Shown one piece after another: positions 28,971-40,225 of a stretch of 64,000 bases of DNA. The stretch is from Diphasiastrum complanatum (taxonomy: Eukaryota > Streptophyta > Lycopodiopsida > Lycopodiales > Lycopodiaceae). How positions within the stretch are numbered: the first letter of the stretch is position 1; each line of letters starts with the position of its first letter. The notes beneath the pieces were generated by a model. The model did no database searches and was not told the origin of the DNA. It saw only the letters and a list, made by a program, of their open reading frames with translations. Both the position numbers and the translations under genes were made by a program. The stretch lies in assembly GCA_029204225.1 (NCBI GenBank), contig CM055111.1, positions 824,453-888,452 of the forward strand, given 5' to 3'.

Positions 28971-29699
28971 CCAGCATTAAGCAACTTCTTAATATCTTTG
29001 TCGATTCTTTCTCTATAGATAGGGTTAGAACATTATGTCTTAGCCCGAATAGGCTTAGCATTTTCCTCTAGGAAAATGGTATGGACCGCAACCTCGGGTG
29101 AGACCCCTTTATCTCAATGTAGTTCCAAGCAAATACATCTCTGTATTTCCTTAAGAAGGTCTCCATATCAAATAGTTGATCTGGCATTAGGTGGCTCCTA
29201 CGTGGACAAAACAATCACGTCCTCATCAGGATCCTTAAGATTTAGTTGGACTGCCTTGCCAGGTCCTTCAAAGGATCAGGAAGCATGTGTAGGTTCCCTC
29301 TTTGGTTGGGGCCATTGGATGACAACACTGTCAGGCGTGAAATGCTTAAAGTTTTGTGGGATGTCAAAAGGTGGATCCACAAAGTTCTCGAGAACTTTGG
29401 GAATTATTGTAGGTGATTTGCTACCAAAGCATGATGCTCTTTCACTTGGATGGGCCTTTTGAGTCACAAGCTTCATCTGGAAGCACTTCCCATTGGTAGA
29501 GTTTGGGTTTGGACCTATAGGTCACTGTGTTGACTACCTTGGAGGTAAGTTGATCTCCTTTGGGATTGATTGAGACGCGGAATGTTTATTATCGAGATAA
29601 TTGAGAACTTGTTTGTCACTCATCTCCTCACCATTCTCCGAAAGAATTCCATCTTTTGTTTCCCGGGCTATAGAAACAATAGTTTCTCCTGGGCACCAA

Positions 29700-29970
29700 G
29701 ATATGGGAGTAGGATCTATCATCATCAATGGAATGATGGGGTCTCAATATCTATAGAAGATGGTAGAATATGGGTGTCTTCTTCAATGGTATCTATGAGA
29801 CATTTGTTGGAATCAACACAGTCCACTGTGGCTAATGGCAATGACAAAGCCATAATGTTTATGTCTGATCCAATATCTAAGATAGCAGATACTATTGGAT
29901 AGTCCTTGTAGATCATAGGTAGGGTGATGTTATTTCCCTTAGCAACACCAATGTTCATCAGATTCATAGG
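29700..29970 (-). pseudogene. Gypsy J protease
   Basis: The 80-codon frame has YPIVSAILDIGSDINIM. Retroviral-type proteases have D[ST]G[AS] here; the site reads DIGS, so the Ser/Thr is lost. The upstream sequence (GVAKGNNITLPMIYKD) fits the pre-active-site strand. The interval 28971-29700, linking protease to RT, is present but too broken to subdivide. Confidence 0.6.
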
Positions 29971-30870
29971 AATCTGAGGTATGTCTGTAATGTCCTCTGA
30001 TTTTTGTTGTCCATCTTGTAAATCGGGTAGCTGAAAAATACTATGGATATAGCCCTTAAGGCCTGTGAAGGATTTGCTGGCACTATGAAAGGCATGGTGA
30101 GCTGAGCTTGCAGGGGTTGCTCTTGCGTGAGAAGTGGAGCTGATAAAGGACTTTCTGTGTTTTGTTCTTCTTGCAATAGCTCATCTCAAATTTCGTTATA
30201 TCGTCTGTGTTCCACTAGTGAATCTCGATAATCTCTAGGAACTGTAGAAGTTGTCAAGGAGCTATGGTCAGCAGGTTTGTCTAAGTTGGGGTGCTGTTGT
30301 TGAGCTTTGTATTGCGCTCGAGTGATGACCCTAACTGGTTCTGAACATACATGATATGCAGGTAGGATTCGGTGTGGTTGTTTTGGACAATCCTTAAAAC
30401 TGTGTTTTCTCACAATCAACCATAAAATGGCCTATTTCATCATAGATGAAATATCTGTTGCTCATAGGCCCTTGGGCAATCGTGTAGCCATCTTGGATGG
30501 CTAGCATTTCTAGATTTTTTGGATGGTGTGGATACTCATCTCCTAGACAGGAACATGATGTACCTTCATGATAAGGCATGTAACTTCCAGTGTGGGATGT
30601 GTTGTCAGCATGGCATGAATGATAAGATGAGTTATCAACAAAATTTGTCTGAACTGGTGCATTAGTGGGTCAATTTTGTTGATTTTCTCGTTCTGGTGGT
30701 CCCCTACTAAGAGTGCTAGTTGAGGCAGGTATTGCGATGTGTTTTGCCTAGGTAGCTCTTGAATTTAAACCAGTAGATTGTTTCGTGGATGATATTGATT
30801 TCGTGGAGGTCACGAAACAAATTGAGATCTATGAGGCTGATAGTGTCCCCCTGTGTGTTCTCGGTGGTTG
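29971..30870 (-). pseudogene. Gypsy J gag C-terminal region
   Basis: Broken frames at 30579-30394 and 30419-30186 include YFIYDEIGHFMVDC, a zinc knuckle in which the first cysteines are lost, and a Gln/Pro-rich tail (RAQYKAQQQHPNLDKPADH). Farther up, 30870-30590 has gag-like residues without a firm frame. Confidence 0.5.
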
Positions 30871-30875
30871 TACCT

Positions 30876-30977
30876 GTTGGAAGAAAGAGGGTGTATGAGT
30901 GTGAGAAACTAAAATAGCTCGAAAAGAAATGAACACGAAAAGAAGAAAACTCGAATCTCGAACAAGAAAGTGTTCTC
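30876..30977 (-). repeat. Partial LTR of the copia A family
   Basis: The reverse complement closely matches positions ~185-292 of the window, including the TTTCTTTTCGAGCTATTTT words and the CCAACA end. It is only the last ~100 bp of the LTR, oriented on the - strand and not followed by a primer site, so it is a fragment. Confidence 0.7.
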
Positions 30978-30989
30978 TTTGGAAAGGTG

Positions 30990-31397
30990 TATAGCTTGAG
31001 GAAAGGTGCTAGCCCCTCCTCTTGCCTCCTTTTCATCGGTTTTACTTGTGGCATGCTTTTATTTGCTTATTGCTTAGTATTAGCCGCAAGTCATATTTTC
31101 TAATCCCTTTGGATGTTAAGTAGGATTTAGTCCTCTTGCTAGTTGGGTAAGTGTTAGCAAGTTTATTTTGTTTATTGGGCATTGGCTAGTTGGATACCGC
31201 CTTAGCCACACCTTAGCTAGTTTTATTTCTGTTTCGAGCACCAGTTGTGAAAGCCTTGGTTCTCCCTCTTTGTTTATGTTTAATTCACAGTTAAAAGCTT
31301 GTAGAACTTAGAATGTGGACGACCGGTCTACTACTGTACCATGCATGAAACCCTCTTCAGACCTAGCCACCATAGTGGAGTAGAAATGCTTCCAACA
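30990..31397 (+). repeat. Gypsy H 5' LTR (left edge uncertain)
   Basis: The segment ends GCTTCCAACA at 31397 immediately before a gypsy primer site. The left boundary cannot be fixed because no second copy is in the window; it must lie to the right of the copia LTR fragment at 30977. Confidence 0.5.
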
Positions 31398-31413
31398 TTG
31401 GTGCCATTGCTGC
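31398..31413 (+). other. Gypsy H primer binding site
   Basis: TTGGTGCCATTGCTGC corresponds to the TGGCGCCGTTGCCGG-type site and leader start of plant gypsy elements, as in element K at 8463-8482. A leader of ~830 bp without coding signal follows to 32245. Confidence 0.65.
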
Positions 31414-32245
31414 TTTTAAAGTTTTTCTACCTAGATTTTTTGTTATTTTTTATATTTCTAACGTGCCTGTGTGTATGCTTGCCTGATTGTTTCTTCCACA
31501 CCCTAGTACAAGACTTTTCTTCAGGTCCTAATTGAGCCTGAGCAACCCATCAAGCTGGAGGGAAGCAACAAAAGTGTCAACTTGGGCATTTTCTCTAAAA
31601 AAGTGACCCAAGTGACATTTTTCAGGTATATCAAAATTCGTCGAACTATCTACAACCATAACAGACCCTGATCTTTCATCCTATCATCTCCATGAATTCT
31701 AACCCTACTCAAATTTTCTAAAAACACCCTAATATACTGTCAAAATTCTTTGTTTCCAATCAAATCTTGGTTTTAGAAATTGCCGATTTTACTGAGGCTA
31801 AATCTATCAAGGATCAATCCTCCAACAGCTCCGCAAATTCTATCTCAAAGATTGTTTTTTGTTAGAAAATCAGTTTCTTCCACTATTTCCCTGATCTGTC
31901 AAGAAAAACCTTAGTATCAGAAATCGCCGGAAAATTGCCCATAGTTTGTATGATTTCTTTGCACCCTCTACGAATTCTATCCGTTAAAAAAATTCCAAAA
32001 AAACAAAAAAAATTAGTATTTTGATAAAGAGCACCCCCTGTCATAATTCACGAGTACTATAGTCTGATTTATCTAACTATCCACGACTTCTAGTATTGTC
32101 CACGATTTTTGTTACTATAGAAAAGTCTAGTTTTTTTCCAGAAAATTCTCCATTCTACAAAGAAAATTGATTTTTTGACCTTTTTTGGCCAAGTACAGTA
32201 CTGTCTTGATGATTTATACTGTTACTCTAGTTCTCAAATTGCATC

Positions 32246-33520
32246 ATGTCTCGAGATTGTGCTGAATCTTCCAATCCTACTCCTCCATGACTAGAACACA
32301 TAATTTCAAGTATTGAAGCACCGAAGTACGATGGAGTATCTGACCCAGTTAGATTTCTCCAAGACTTTGATAATGCATGTCGTTTCTATGGAGCCTCTAA
32401 AACCGAAAAGCTTCAACTATTCCCGATGGTACTCTATGGAATAGCCAAAGAGTGGTATCTTAACCTTGAAGCTCCTGATCTTGCTTCTTGGACTACCCTC
32501 AAAGACGCTCTCATCAAGCATTTCAAACCGTCTAAATTGACCTAGAGCCCATTCATCCAAATCACCCATTTTAAGATGCGTCACGAAGAGTTGGTTCAAA
32601 ACTACATTGAGTATGTTAAACATCTCAAAGTAGAATGTGTTGACGACAATATCACCAAACATATGGCTATTAAATTGTTCTTAGTTGGACTGCCTAAAAA
32701 CATCTGCTGCGAGCTGAAACTAGTTGACCTTTATGATCAGCTTAAGGATGTAATGACTGATGCCATTTGTGAAGAAGAGGAGTGTTCTGATGACAAATTT
32801 GACAACTTTGAAAAGAAATCTAAGAATCTCAAACATCTTAATCACCCAAAGTATGAAAATACCGCCCAATCTTCTAAACTTCTACATCAAATGGAAATCT
32901 GGCAGAAAGCTCAACAAACTCATATGGATAAACTCACTGCCGATTTCCAAATCACCATGAAACATATTGTTGATAAATCTTTTCCGGCAAGAGAGAATGC
33001 CTGGTGTCCGATCTGTTCATAGAATCACACTGCTAATGAATGACCTAACTGAAAAATCATCTTCCATTAACACCCAGACCCATGCATCGAGCATACCGCC
33101 CCTACCCTCTACAATAGCCCATGCCACGACCAGGGGTGTACCAACCACGACTAACTACACCACATCAGTACCAACCACGTCAACGGTTTGTCATTAACCA
33201 ACCCACTCCACAACCAACTGTGCACTTCATTGATCCCAACACCATTGATCCAACAACTTATTATGTGGATAATACTGCTCCACTAGCATACTCATCTGAG
33301 CAAATTGTATATTATCCATATGATCCTAATGTCCAAGTGGTTGACCCCAATGCCCAAACCTATGATCCTAACCAAGCTGTGTTTTTCACACATCAACCAT
33401 TGAAATTTCACAATTCTAGCTTGAGCAATTTTGGTCACATGCATTGTAATTGGCAAGACGGCCATGTAAATAGATACCACACGTGCCGAATCACATAGGA
33501 TGCTTTCCAATAAGTTCATT
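32246..33520 (+). pseudogene. Gypsy H gag, broken
   Basis: From ATG 32246 the frame gives a gypsy gag: IEAPKYDGVSDPVRFLQDFD, LYGIAKEWYLNLE, SWTTLKDALIKHF, then MRHEELVQNYIEYVKHLK and IKLFLVGLPKNI. Stops interrupt it near 32283 and at 32540-32542 (LT-stop-SPF; Trp in relatives). A zinc knuckle at ~33006 reads CPIC, stop, NHTANE, stop: one ligand Cys (TGC to TGA) and an adjacent Gln (CAG to TAG) are lost. A Pro/Gln/Tyr-rich tail continues in a shifted frame (33121-33498). Pol is absent; copia E begins 13 bp later. Confidence 0.75.
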
Positions 33521-33533
33521 CCTCATATTACAT

Positions 33534-34095
33534 TGTGATAGCATCTTTGAAATGAGGCAAAAATGTGTTTGGATAGGCTACAGAAATTCTAGGATCTAGA
33601 AATAGCATGTTTTACATTGTGTTTGGATCTTGAGATCTTGACCCCAAGTTAGGGTGGATCCAATGACCTATTAGGTTAGATATTAGGGTTATGATATGAA
33701 AAGTTCAGAGGTGCCCTAGTATGCTCAGATCCAAGCTTGAAATGTATAAATACATTATGGGATCTCCATCAAATTATCAAGAAAAATCAAGTTTTTCCAC
33801 TTCTATCATCATTGTCTTTTGGTGGCGAGTTCTAGCTATTGGATGTGAGTGTTCTTATGAATTAATTGCTTGGTTTGAAAGGTACTGAACTTTTTTACAG
33901 TCTGAGAAGCTTGTTGTACTTTACTTTGGTTCATTTGATCAACTCTATGTGCCTAATGTGGAGTTAAATGCCAAATTTGCTAGTTTTGGTAACTAGTCTA
34001 GATTCTAGCTCATAGTTTGGATCTAGATATTTTATTTGTGCATCCTCCATCACTTAAGGATTGATTGGGATTCATTTTGCTGTGAAATTTTGTCA
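33534..34095 (+). repeat. Copia E 5' LTR
   Basis: It starts TGTGATAGCATC and ends TTTTGTCA directly against a copia primer site. Homology to the D and F LTRs is limited. The matching 3' LTR is not in the window, so the left edge is a best guess from the TG start. Confidence 0.6.
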
Positions 34096-34108
34096 TGGTA
34101 TAAGAGCC
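34096..34108 (+). other. Copia E primer binding site
   Basis: TGGTATAAGAGCC differs by one base from TGGTATCAGAGCC, the plant copia site also seen intact at 35481. Confidence 0.8.
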
Positions 34109-34285
34109 TAATCAAAAGTGAGCTTTAGATTTGATTTTCTCAAGCTTAGATCCTAGATTTGAGTAGTATTGGCTTTGTCCTTGCTACTAGTTGCTAATCT
34201 AGTGATTGTACCTCCAAATTTGGTTTCATTTGAGTGAGAATAGATCAAAGGGAACTTGTTTTGCTGAGTTATAAGTGCTCATCTT

Positions 34286-34765
34286 TTGGATTCTAGTGAT
34301 AGATTGAATTCTTCATATTATTCAATCTGGAAGTTAAGAATGAAATCCATCCTTATCATGCAAGATTTGATGGATATTGTGAATGGAGAGGAAGATGAGC
34401 CAATCCATCCACAAGAAGCAACTGAATACAAGAGAAGGTGCAAGCTTGAACTTCATTGTATTAAGATGAATGTTGCAAATGATTTGCTCAAAGAAGTAGG
34501 AGCATGTACCTTAGCCCAAGAGGCTTGGGAGACTCTTCAAAAGATCTATGAGTCCAAGAATACCTCAAGGTTACTTTCCTTCAAGAACCAAGTTCCTCAA
34601 TGCTTCCAAGGGAGGAGTGAGAGTGGACATCAATTTGTTTTGAGAGTAAATGATTTGAACAAAGAGCTTACTTATGCTAGTGAACCTATTAAAAAGAGTG
34701 AGCTTGTGCAAATAGTTTTGAATGGCTTATGTAGTGATTTTACTAACCTTGTCCAAAGCCATGCC
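34286..34765 (+). pseudogene. Copia E gag, N-terminal half
   Basis: The frame shows the UBN2-type gag start (SSYYSIWKLRMKSILIMQDL, EAWETLQKIYESKNTSRLL, LVQIVLNGLCSDFTNLVQSHA). The initiator ATG is not preserved at the expected place. The frame is broken at 34765, right after ATGCC, by the D 5' LTR. The continuation, in frame and after the same ATGCC, is found at 23567. Confidence 0.8.
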
Positions 34766-35480
34766 GGTGAAGAATTGAAAAAGATTATCTATGCTAGATA
34801 TAGGGGCATCTAGGTGTAGGATGTTGATAGGAACAAATTTGGCATAGATGGCAAATAATGCATTTCCACTTGTAATGCCACTATTGAGCTAAAATAGAGT
34901 AAGAGGCTAAACTCGTGCCAATTAGAGTGTAGAGAAGTGTAATGCTTTTGCTTGATGAATTCTAAGAGGTCCAATAGGATTTAGAGGTGGAACCATGTGA
35001 GGTCCAATAGGAATTTGAGGTGTGCTTGAATATAGTCCAATAGAATTTAGAGGTGCATGGATCAATGTTCCAATAGGATTAAGAGGTGACAAAGTGTGGT
35101 CCAATCATAGTTAAGCATAGTGATAGCTCGTGGATATACTAGTATCATTGTACTCCTCATTTTGGACCTAATTGATTTCGTGATTGTGTGGATTTTGAGT
35201 GTCATTGAATTTCTAGCTTTCTCTCTCTACCCGAGAGCTCATGATGGTTTTTATCTCTCTACCCGAGGAGAGCAGCTTGTTTTTACTTAGAATAATTTTT
35301 TAATACTTCCCACATGTGTGAGTGAGAGTTGGAAGTGATTGAATGCATGTAGTAGTGTGTTTTTGCCATAGGATCAAAGATAAATCTTGAATCTCAATCT
35401 AGTCTTGATCTTGGTGCATCTACACACCTTAGGAGATCACAAGTACATGTTGTGGACAATCCACACGTGTGAAATCAACA
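34766..35480 (+). repeat. Copia D 5' LTR
   Basis: The 715-bp LTR is preceded by ATGCC (34761-34765) and ends GAAATCAACA at 35480. Its centre (34960-35105) has four ~30-bp repeats built on GGTCCAATAGGA(A)TTTAGAGGTG, and two CTCTCTACCCGAG words lie at ~35223 and ~35258. It lacks a ~20-bp stretch (TCTTATGTTTTTTATATCAA) present in the 3' copy. Confidence 0.88.
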
Positions 35481-35493
35481 TGGTATCAGAGCC
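35481..35493 (+). other. Copia D primer binding site
   Basis: A perfect TGGTATCAGAGCC lies next to the LTR end. Confidence 0.92.
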
Positions 35494-36224
35494 TACCTAA
35501 GGTTACCATGCATTTTGATCCATTTAAGTGAAGACTATTCATCAATCTTGAGCTAAAAATTGTCAAGGTCCATTTTCCTAGCTATCTTGTTTAGTTTTGG
35601 ATCAAAAGAGATCAAAAGGACATTGATTGGATATGACCTGGTACTGTACAGAATCAGGTGCTTAGACACGTGTGAGGAACATTCAGCTTCAGTTTGGAAG
35701 TTCTCTCTCATGCTTGATACATTTATCTTGTTTGATAGCTTGTTTTGAGGCTATTTTTGTCTAGTTTCTGATGCAATCAGTTTCATTCCATTTGGTTGAG
35801 CCAATCACAAGTTATAAGCTTTTGAAGAGGGTTAGGTAGGGCACCTAGACCTGGGTGGACACATTTGGTTTGGTCAAGAGATTGCTTGGTTGATCCAAAA
35901 TCACAGTTGTATGCTTACCAATCTCATCTATATGTGATCTAGGCACTGTTTTGAGATCTTAGCCATTTTGTTTCATGCAATATCATTGTATTTGAGTCAA
36001 ATTTGGTTTCTTAGTGTAATTCACACGTGCTAAGAGTTTTTGATCCTAAATTTGCCCATACTCCATCATTTGATGTGAAATAGATCTTGTTTTAGATAGA
36101 TTTGTGTAGCTCGCGAGAATCAATCCACAAATAGTTGCAAGATCTTTCATAGGAGGATTATTGGATCCTATTGAGAGTGTGTAGCAACATTTATTGTTCA
36201 TCATTTGAGTTTTCTTCACTTCAA

Positions 36225-37100
36225 ATGTCTTCAATGGGTTCTTCCTTGTTGGAACCAAGTGAAAGATTGTCCACTTCAAACTATTCAATTTGGAAAATGA
36301 GGATGGAGTCCATCTTGATCCTTCAAGACGTCATGGACATAGTTCTTGGCCTTGAAGAAGAACCACAAGTTCTTCAAGAGGTTCAAAAATACAAAAAGAG
36401 AGCTAGGATGGCTCTCCACTACATAAAGATGAATGTCTCTAATGAGATATTGAGGGACATAGGTACTTGTACAACAACCAAAGAAGCTTGGGATTGTCTC
36501 AAGACTATCTACGAGGCTAAGAATACCTCTAGGCTTCTCACTCTTAGGAATCAGATCTTTCAAAGTAGCCAAAAGAGTGATGAGAGTGCATCTAGTTATG
36601 TTTTGAGAGTAGAAGATATTCATAGAGAACTTGCTTGTATTGGTGACTCCATCAATCAAAATGAGCTAGTTCAGGTCATTCTCAATGGCTTGAGAAGTGA
36701 ATTTGATAACCTTGTCCAATCCTATGCCATTAAGGAGGAGCTACCAAGTCTGGAGGCTCTCCAAAGTGTGCTAATTTCAGAAGAATCAAGACAAGAGTAC
36801 AAGCTCTTGAGGATGGACAAGCTCTCTCTCACTCATAATGATGGCAAAGCTCTCTTTGCCAAGGATAAGCACAAAGGGAGGAGCAAGAACCAACATCAAC
36901 AATCCTCAAGCAAGAACAAAGTCAAATCCAAAGACAAACATGATAAGGAAGATGATTCCTCTAATGCTTCATCAAGAAGAAGAATCAACTCAAGCAAGCC
37001 AACATCACCAATGAGAAGGAAGACACTAATGCAAGTGCTTGAGAGGGATCTCTTAAGGTCTCTAGTTTCTCATCTACTCCTTTCAAGAAGGACGGCCTAT
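36225..37100 (+). pseudogene. Copia D gag with zinc-knuckle deletion
   Basis: ATG at 36225 gives MSSMGSSLLEPSERL, then YSIWKMRMESILILQDVMDI, KNTSRLLTLRNQIFQ, VEDIHRELACIGDSINQ, LVQVILNGLRSEFDNLVQSY and LISEESRQEYKLLRMDKL, a full UBN2-type gag. After a Lys/Ser-rich stretch (~36960) the frame jumps to SSNASSRRRINSS. Comparison with F shows that the CX2CX4H part of the knuckle was deleted and the frame shifted here. The longer frame starting upstream at 36171 is probably not used, because ATG 36225 aligns with the gag start of F. Confidence 0.85.
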
Positions 37101-37480
37101 GGAATATTGATAGTGGAGCCTCTTCACATATGTGTAGCTCCAAGGACTCTTTCTCTTCTATTGCACCTTATGATGGAGTCAAGAAATCAATATACACTGC
37201 AAATGATTTTCAATGTCCTATTGAAGGCATAGGGAACATTCCCTTGAAGCTTGCATCCTCTAAAGATCTTTCTCTCTCTAAAGTTCTTTATGTACCTAAG
37301 CTTACTAAGAATCTTATTAGTGTTGGCCAATTGCTTGATAATGGCCTTGATGTAAAATTCAATGTTGATACTTGCACTATCAAGAAAAATGATGAGATAC
37401 TTGCATTAGGATCTAGATTTGGAGGCATCTATAAACTAGATCCAATTGAGTATGTGAATGCTTGTAATGTTGCTTTGTGA
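37090..37480 (+). pseudogene. Copia D protease region
   Basis: In the frame after the gag shift, WNIDSGASSHMCSS (~37100) gives the protease catalytic DSGA, intact. The frame then reads YTANDFQCPIEGIGNIPL and VLYVPKLTKNLISVGQLLD, standard for copia, up to the stop at 37478. Confidence 0.8.
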
Positions 37481-37926
37481 ACAAGCTCTCTATGGAGGAA
37501 TTATGGCATAAGAGGTTGGGACATCCCAACTACAAATCCATGCTCTCTATGATCAAAGAAGCCAAAGCTATTGGCTTGCCAAAGTCATTCTCCAAGAAGA
37601 TCAAGCCTTGTGAGGCTTGTGCTATTGCTAAATCTCACAAAAAGCCATTTACAAGATCTTCTATCAAAAGCAAGCATCCTTTGGAGTTAATCCACTCGGA
37701 CATGCATTTCTCATCAACTACAAGCAAGGGAGGAGCCACTTGTTTTGTTACTTTCATTGATGATTTCACAAGATTCACCTGGATATATCTTCTTGCTTCT
37801 AAATCTATGGTGTTTGATCATTTCCTTATTTTCAAAGCTTATGTAGAGAAGCAATTCTCATTCAAGATAGAGTCTTTACACTCTCTACTTCTCAAGTTAT
37901 TGAAAGTAGAGGATTGCCTTTCATGA
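37477..37926 (+). pseudogene. Copia D integrase, core deleted
   Basis: The frame shows ELWHKRLGHPNYKSM, CEACAIAKSHKKPF, HSDMH (first catalytic Asp region) and FVTFIDDFTRFTWIYLL, and reaches VEKQFSFKI at ~37865. It then jumps to GTCTTTACACTC, which in C is the end of the integrase (AYRVF). The DNGGEY and PQQNGVAERKN blocks carrying the second Asp and Glu are missing. Both deletion ends share ATA, suggesting a microhomology-mediated deletion. Confidence 0.85.
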
Positions 37927-39696
37927 AGATCAACACTCATCTTTTGAAGAGGCCGAGATCAAGAAGTCTATGGATGCATCACCAATTATTGATTTTGAAG
38001 ACAATCATGATGTGATGGGGTCGAGATTTGAAGAAGACTCTCCTCAAATTTTCTCACCAAGAAGATCCATGAGAGATAGATCCGAGCCTAAGAGGCTCTC
38101 ATATGTTGACAAAGGCAAACAAGTGGATCTTGATTCCACTAATTATGTTTTTTATGTCTCTCATGAAGAGCCAAAGAATGTTCAAGAGGCACTCAATATC
38201 AAGGAGTGGTATGATGCCATGAAGCAAGAGTATGATGCATTGATCACCAACAATATTTGGGAGCTTGTGGATCCTCCATCACTGGTTGCAAGTGGGTATT
38301 TCGGATCACGTTCAATCATGATGGCACCATCAACAAGAATAAAGCAAGGTTATGTGCCAAAGGATTTGCTCAAATCCATGGTCTTGATTATGAGGAGACC
38401 TTTGCACCCGTTGGAAAGATGGTGACAATAAGAATTCTTATTTCTCTTGCTTGTTTCTTTAAGTGGAAGGTGCTCCAATTAGATATATCCAATGCTTTTC
38501 TGAATGGTTATCTTGAGGAGGAGATCTATATGGAACAACCTCAAGGATTCATCAAGGATGAGTCCAAAGTGTGCTTGCTCTTCAAAAGTCTTTATGGACT
38601 CAAGCAAGCACCAAGATCATGGTATTCAAGACTTAATTCTTTTCTTATCTCACTAGGATCTACTCTTAGTGACTATGATCCTTCCATGTATCTAAAGTTT
38701 GTTGATAGCAATATTGTCATTCTTCTAATTTATGTTGATGACATTATTCTTTGTGGAGGTTGTATCAAGCTAGATGATGAAACTAAGCCAGCACTTGGAT
38801 GTGAGTTTAAAATGCAAGATCTAGGAGAGATACATTACATCCTAGGCCTAGAAATTGATTTTTATGAAAATCATGTCTTTATATGCCAATCTAGATATGC
38901 TCACTCTATGTTGAAAAAATTTCATATGGAAAATTCTAAGAGCATAGATACTCCAATGGAGCAAATTGTAAAAGATCCTAATAAAGGTGATGAAAGATCC
39001 TTTGAGGACATCACACTTTTTAGGAGTCTTGTAGGCTCCTTGATTTGGCTTACCATTACTAGACCCGATCTAAGTTTCTGTGTGCACAAATTGAGTCAAT
39101 TTATGCAAGATCCTAAGATCCATCATTGGAAGATGGCCAAGAGGATTCTAAGATATGTATCTTCATCTTGTGATTATGGTCTACTTTATAAAAGTGAAGA
39201 TCTATCCATTGTTGGCTACTCGTATTCGGACTTTGCAAGTGACAAGATGGATCAAAAGTCTATTAGTGCATACACTATCTTTCTTGGAGGCAATCTAATA
39301 TCTTGTCTTTCCAAAAAGCAAGATACTATATCTCTCTCTTCATGTGAGGCCGAGTACAAAGCACTCACTACAACTACCAAAGAGGTGCTTTGGATCAAAA
39401 GGTTATTAATGGGGCTAAAGTGCAGCAAGGAAGGTGATCTACCAATGATCAAGTGTGATAACATCTCAGCCCAAGCTCTTGCCAATAATCCCATATTTCA
39501 TGCAAGAAGCAAGCACATAGAAGTGGCACACCATTTTGTGAGAGAAAAGCTTATTGGAGGAGAAATCTATTTGGAGCATGTCAACTCGTCCTCTTGTATT
39601 GCCGATCTACTCACCAAGCCTTTGAGCAAAAGTGCTTTCATCAAGCATAGATCTAATCTTGGAGTTATATCAAGATCAATGCTTAAATCTTCATAG
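37870..39696 (+). pseudogene. Copia D reverse transcriptase and RNase H
   Basis: Two frames overlap. 37970-38425 carries the linker (MDASPIIDFEDNHDVMGS) to NNIWELVDPPS. 38257-39696 continues [45 protein letters not shown] (catalytic YVDD), RNase H (YSDFASDKM, SLSSCEAEYKAL, ARSKHIEVAHHFVREK) and ADLLTKPL. The shift is caused by a 13-bp deletion at ~38279 relative to C (PPSNKYVIGCKW). Trp is kept where C has its TAG stop. A one-base shift near 37917, also present in C, separates integrase end and linker. Confidence 0.9.
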
Positions 39697-39714
39697 ATAA
39701 TTTTTTAGGAGGAG

Positions 39715-40225
39715 TGTGAAGAATTGAAAAAGATTATCTATGCTAGATATAGGGGTCTTATGTTTTTTATATCAAGCATCTAGGTGTAGGATGTTGATAG
39801 GAACAAATTTGGCATAGATGACAAATTATGCATTTCCACTTGTAATGCCACTATTGAGCCAAAATAGAGTAAGAGACTAAACTCGTGCCAATTAGAGTGT
39901 AGACAAGTGTAATGCTTTTGTTTGATGAATTCTAAGAGGTCCAATAGGATTTAGAGGTGGAACCATGTGAGGTCCAATAGGAATTTGAGGTGTGCTTGAA
40001 TATAGTCCAACAGAATTTAGAGGTGCATGGATCAATGGTCCAATAGGATTAAGAGGTGACAAAGTGTGGTCCAATCATAGTTAAGCATAGTGATAGCTCG
40101 TGGATCTACTAGTATCATTGTACTCCTCATTTTGGATCGAATTGATTTCGTGATTGTGTGGATTTTGAGTGTCATTGAATTTCTAGCTTTCTCTCTCTAC
40201 CCGAGAGCTTATGATGGTTTTTCTC
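39715..40225 (+). repeat. Copia D 3' LTR, truncated
   Basis: It starts TGTGAAGAATTG after the AGGAGGAG purine tract and matches 34766-35253, including the GGTCCAATAGGA repeats. Homology stops at about 40225, so the last ~230 bp of the LTR and the expected ATGCC are gone. The 66-bp block shared with 25016-25080 begins immediately afterwards. Confidence 0.88.

Larger units (their letters stand above)
26540..30870 (-). mobile_element. Gypsy element J, pol-rich relic
   Basis: Read from 30870 down to 26540, the - strand shows gag C-terminus, protease, reverse transcriptase, RNase H and integrase, the Ty3/gypsy order. All frames are broken by stops and shifts. No clean LTR pair or primer site was found. 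A fragment of a copia-A-type LTR lies at the gag end (30876-30977). Confidence 0.8.
34766..40225 (+). mobile_element. Copia element D, nearly full length but defective
   Basis: It has LTR, primer site, gag, protease, truncated integrase, RT/RNase H, purine tract and partial 3' LTR, all on the + strand, inserted in the E gag. Defects visible: first LTR base changed (GG for TG), zinc-knuckle deletion, integrase-core deletion, a 13-bp deletion in RT, and 3' LTR truncation. The RT-RNase H frame after the deletion is otherwise open for 479 codons, so degeneration is recent compared with A, J or H. Confidence 0.9.

Noticed and set aside
28186-29902. Plus-strand frames over gypsy J (28186-28527, 29076-29462, 29570-29902)
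   Set aside because: They are opposite-strand shadows of the gypsy pol reading frames.
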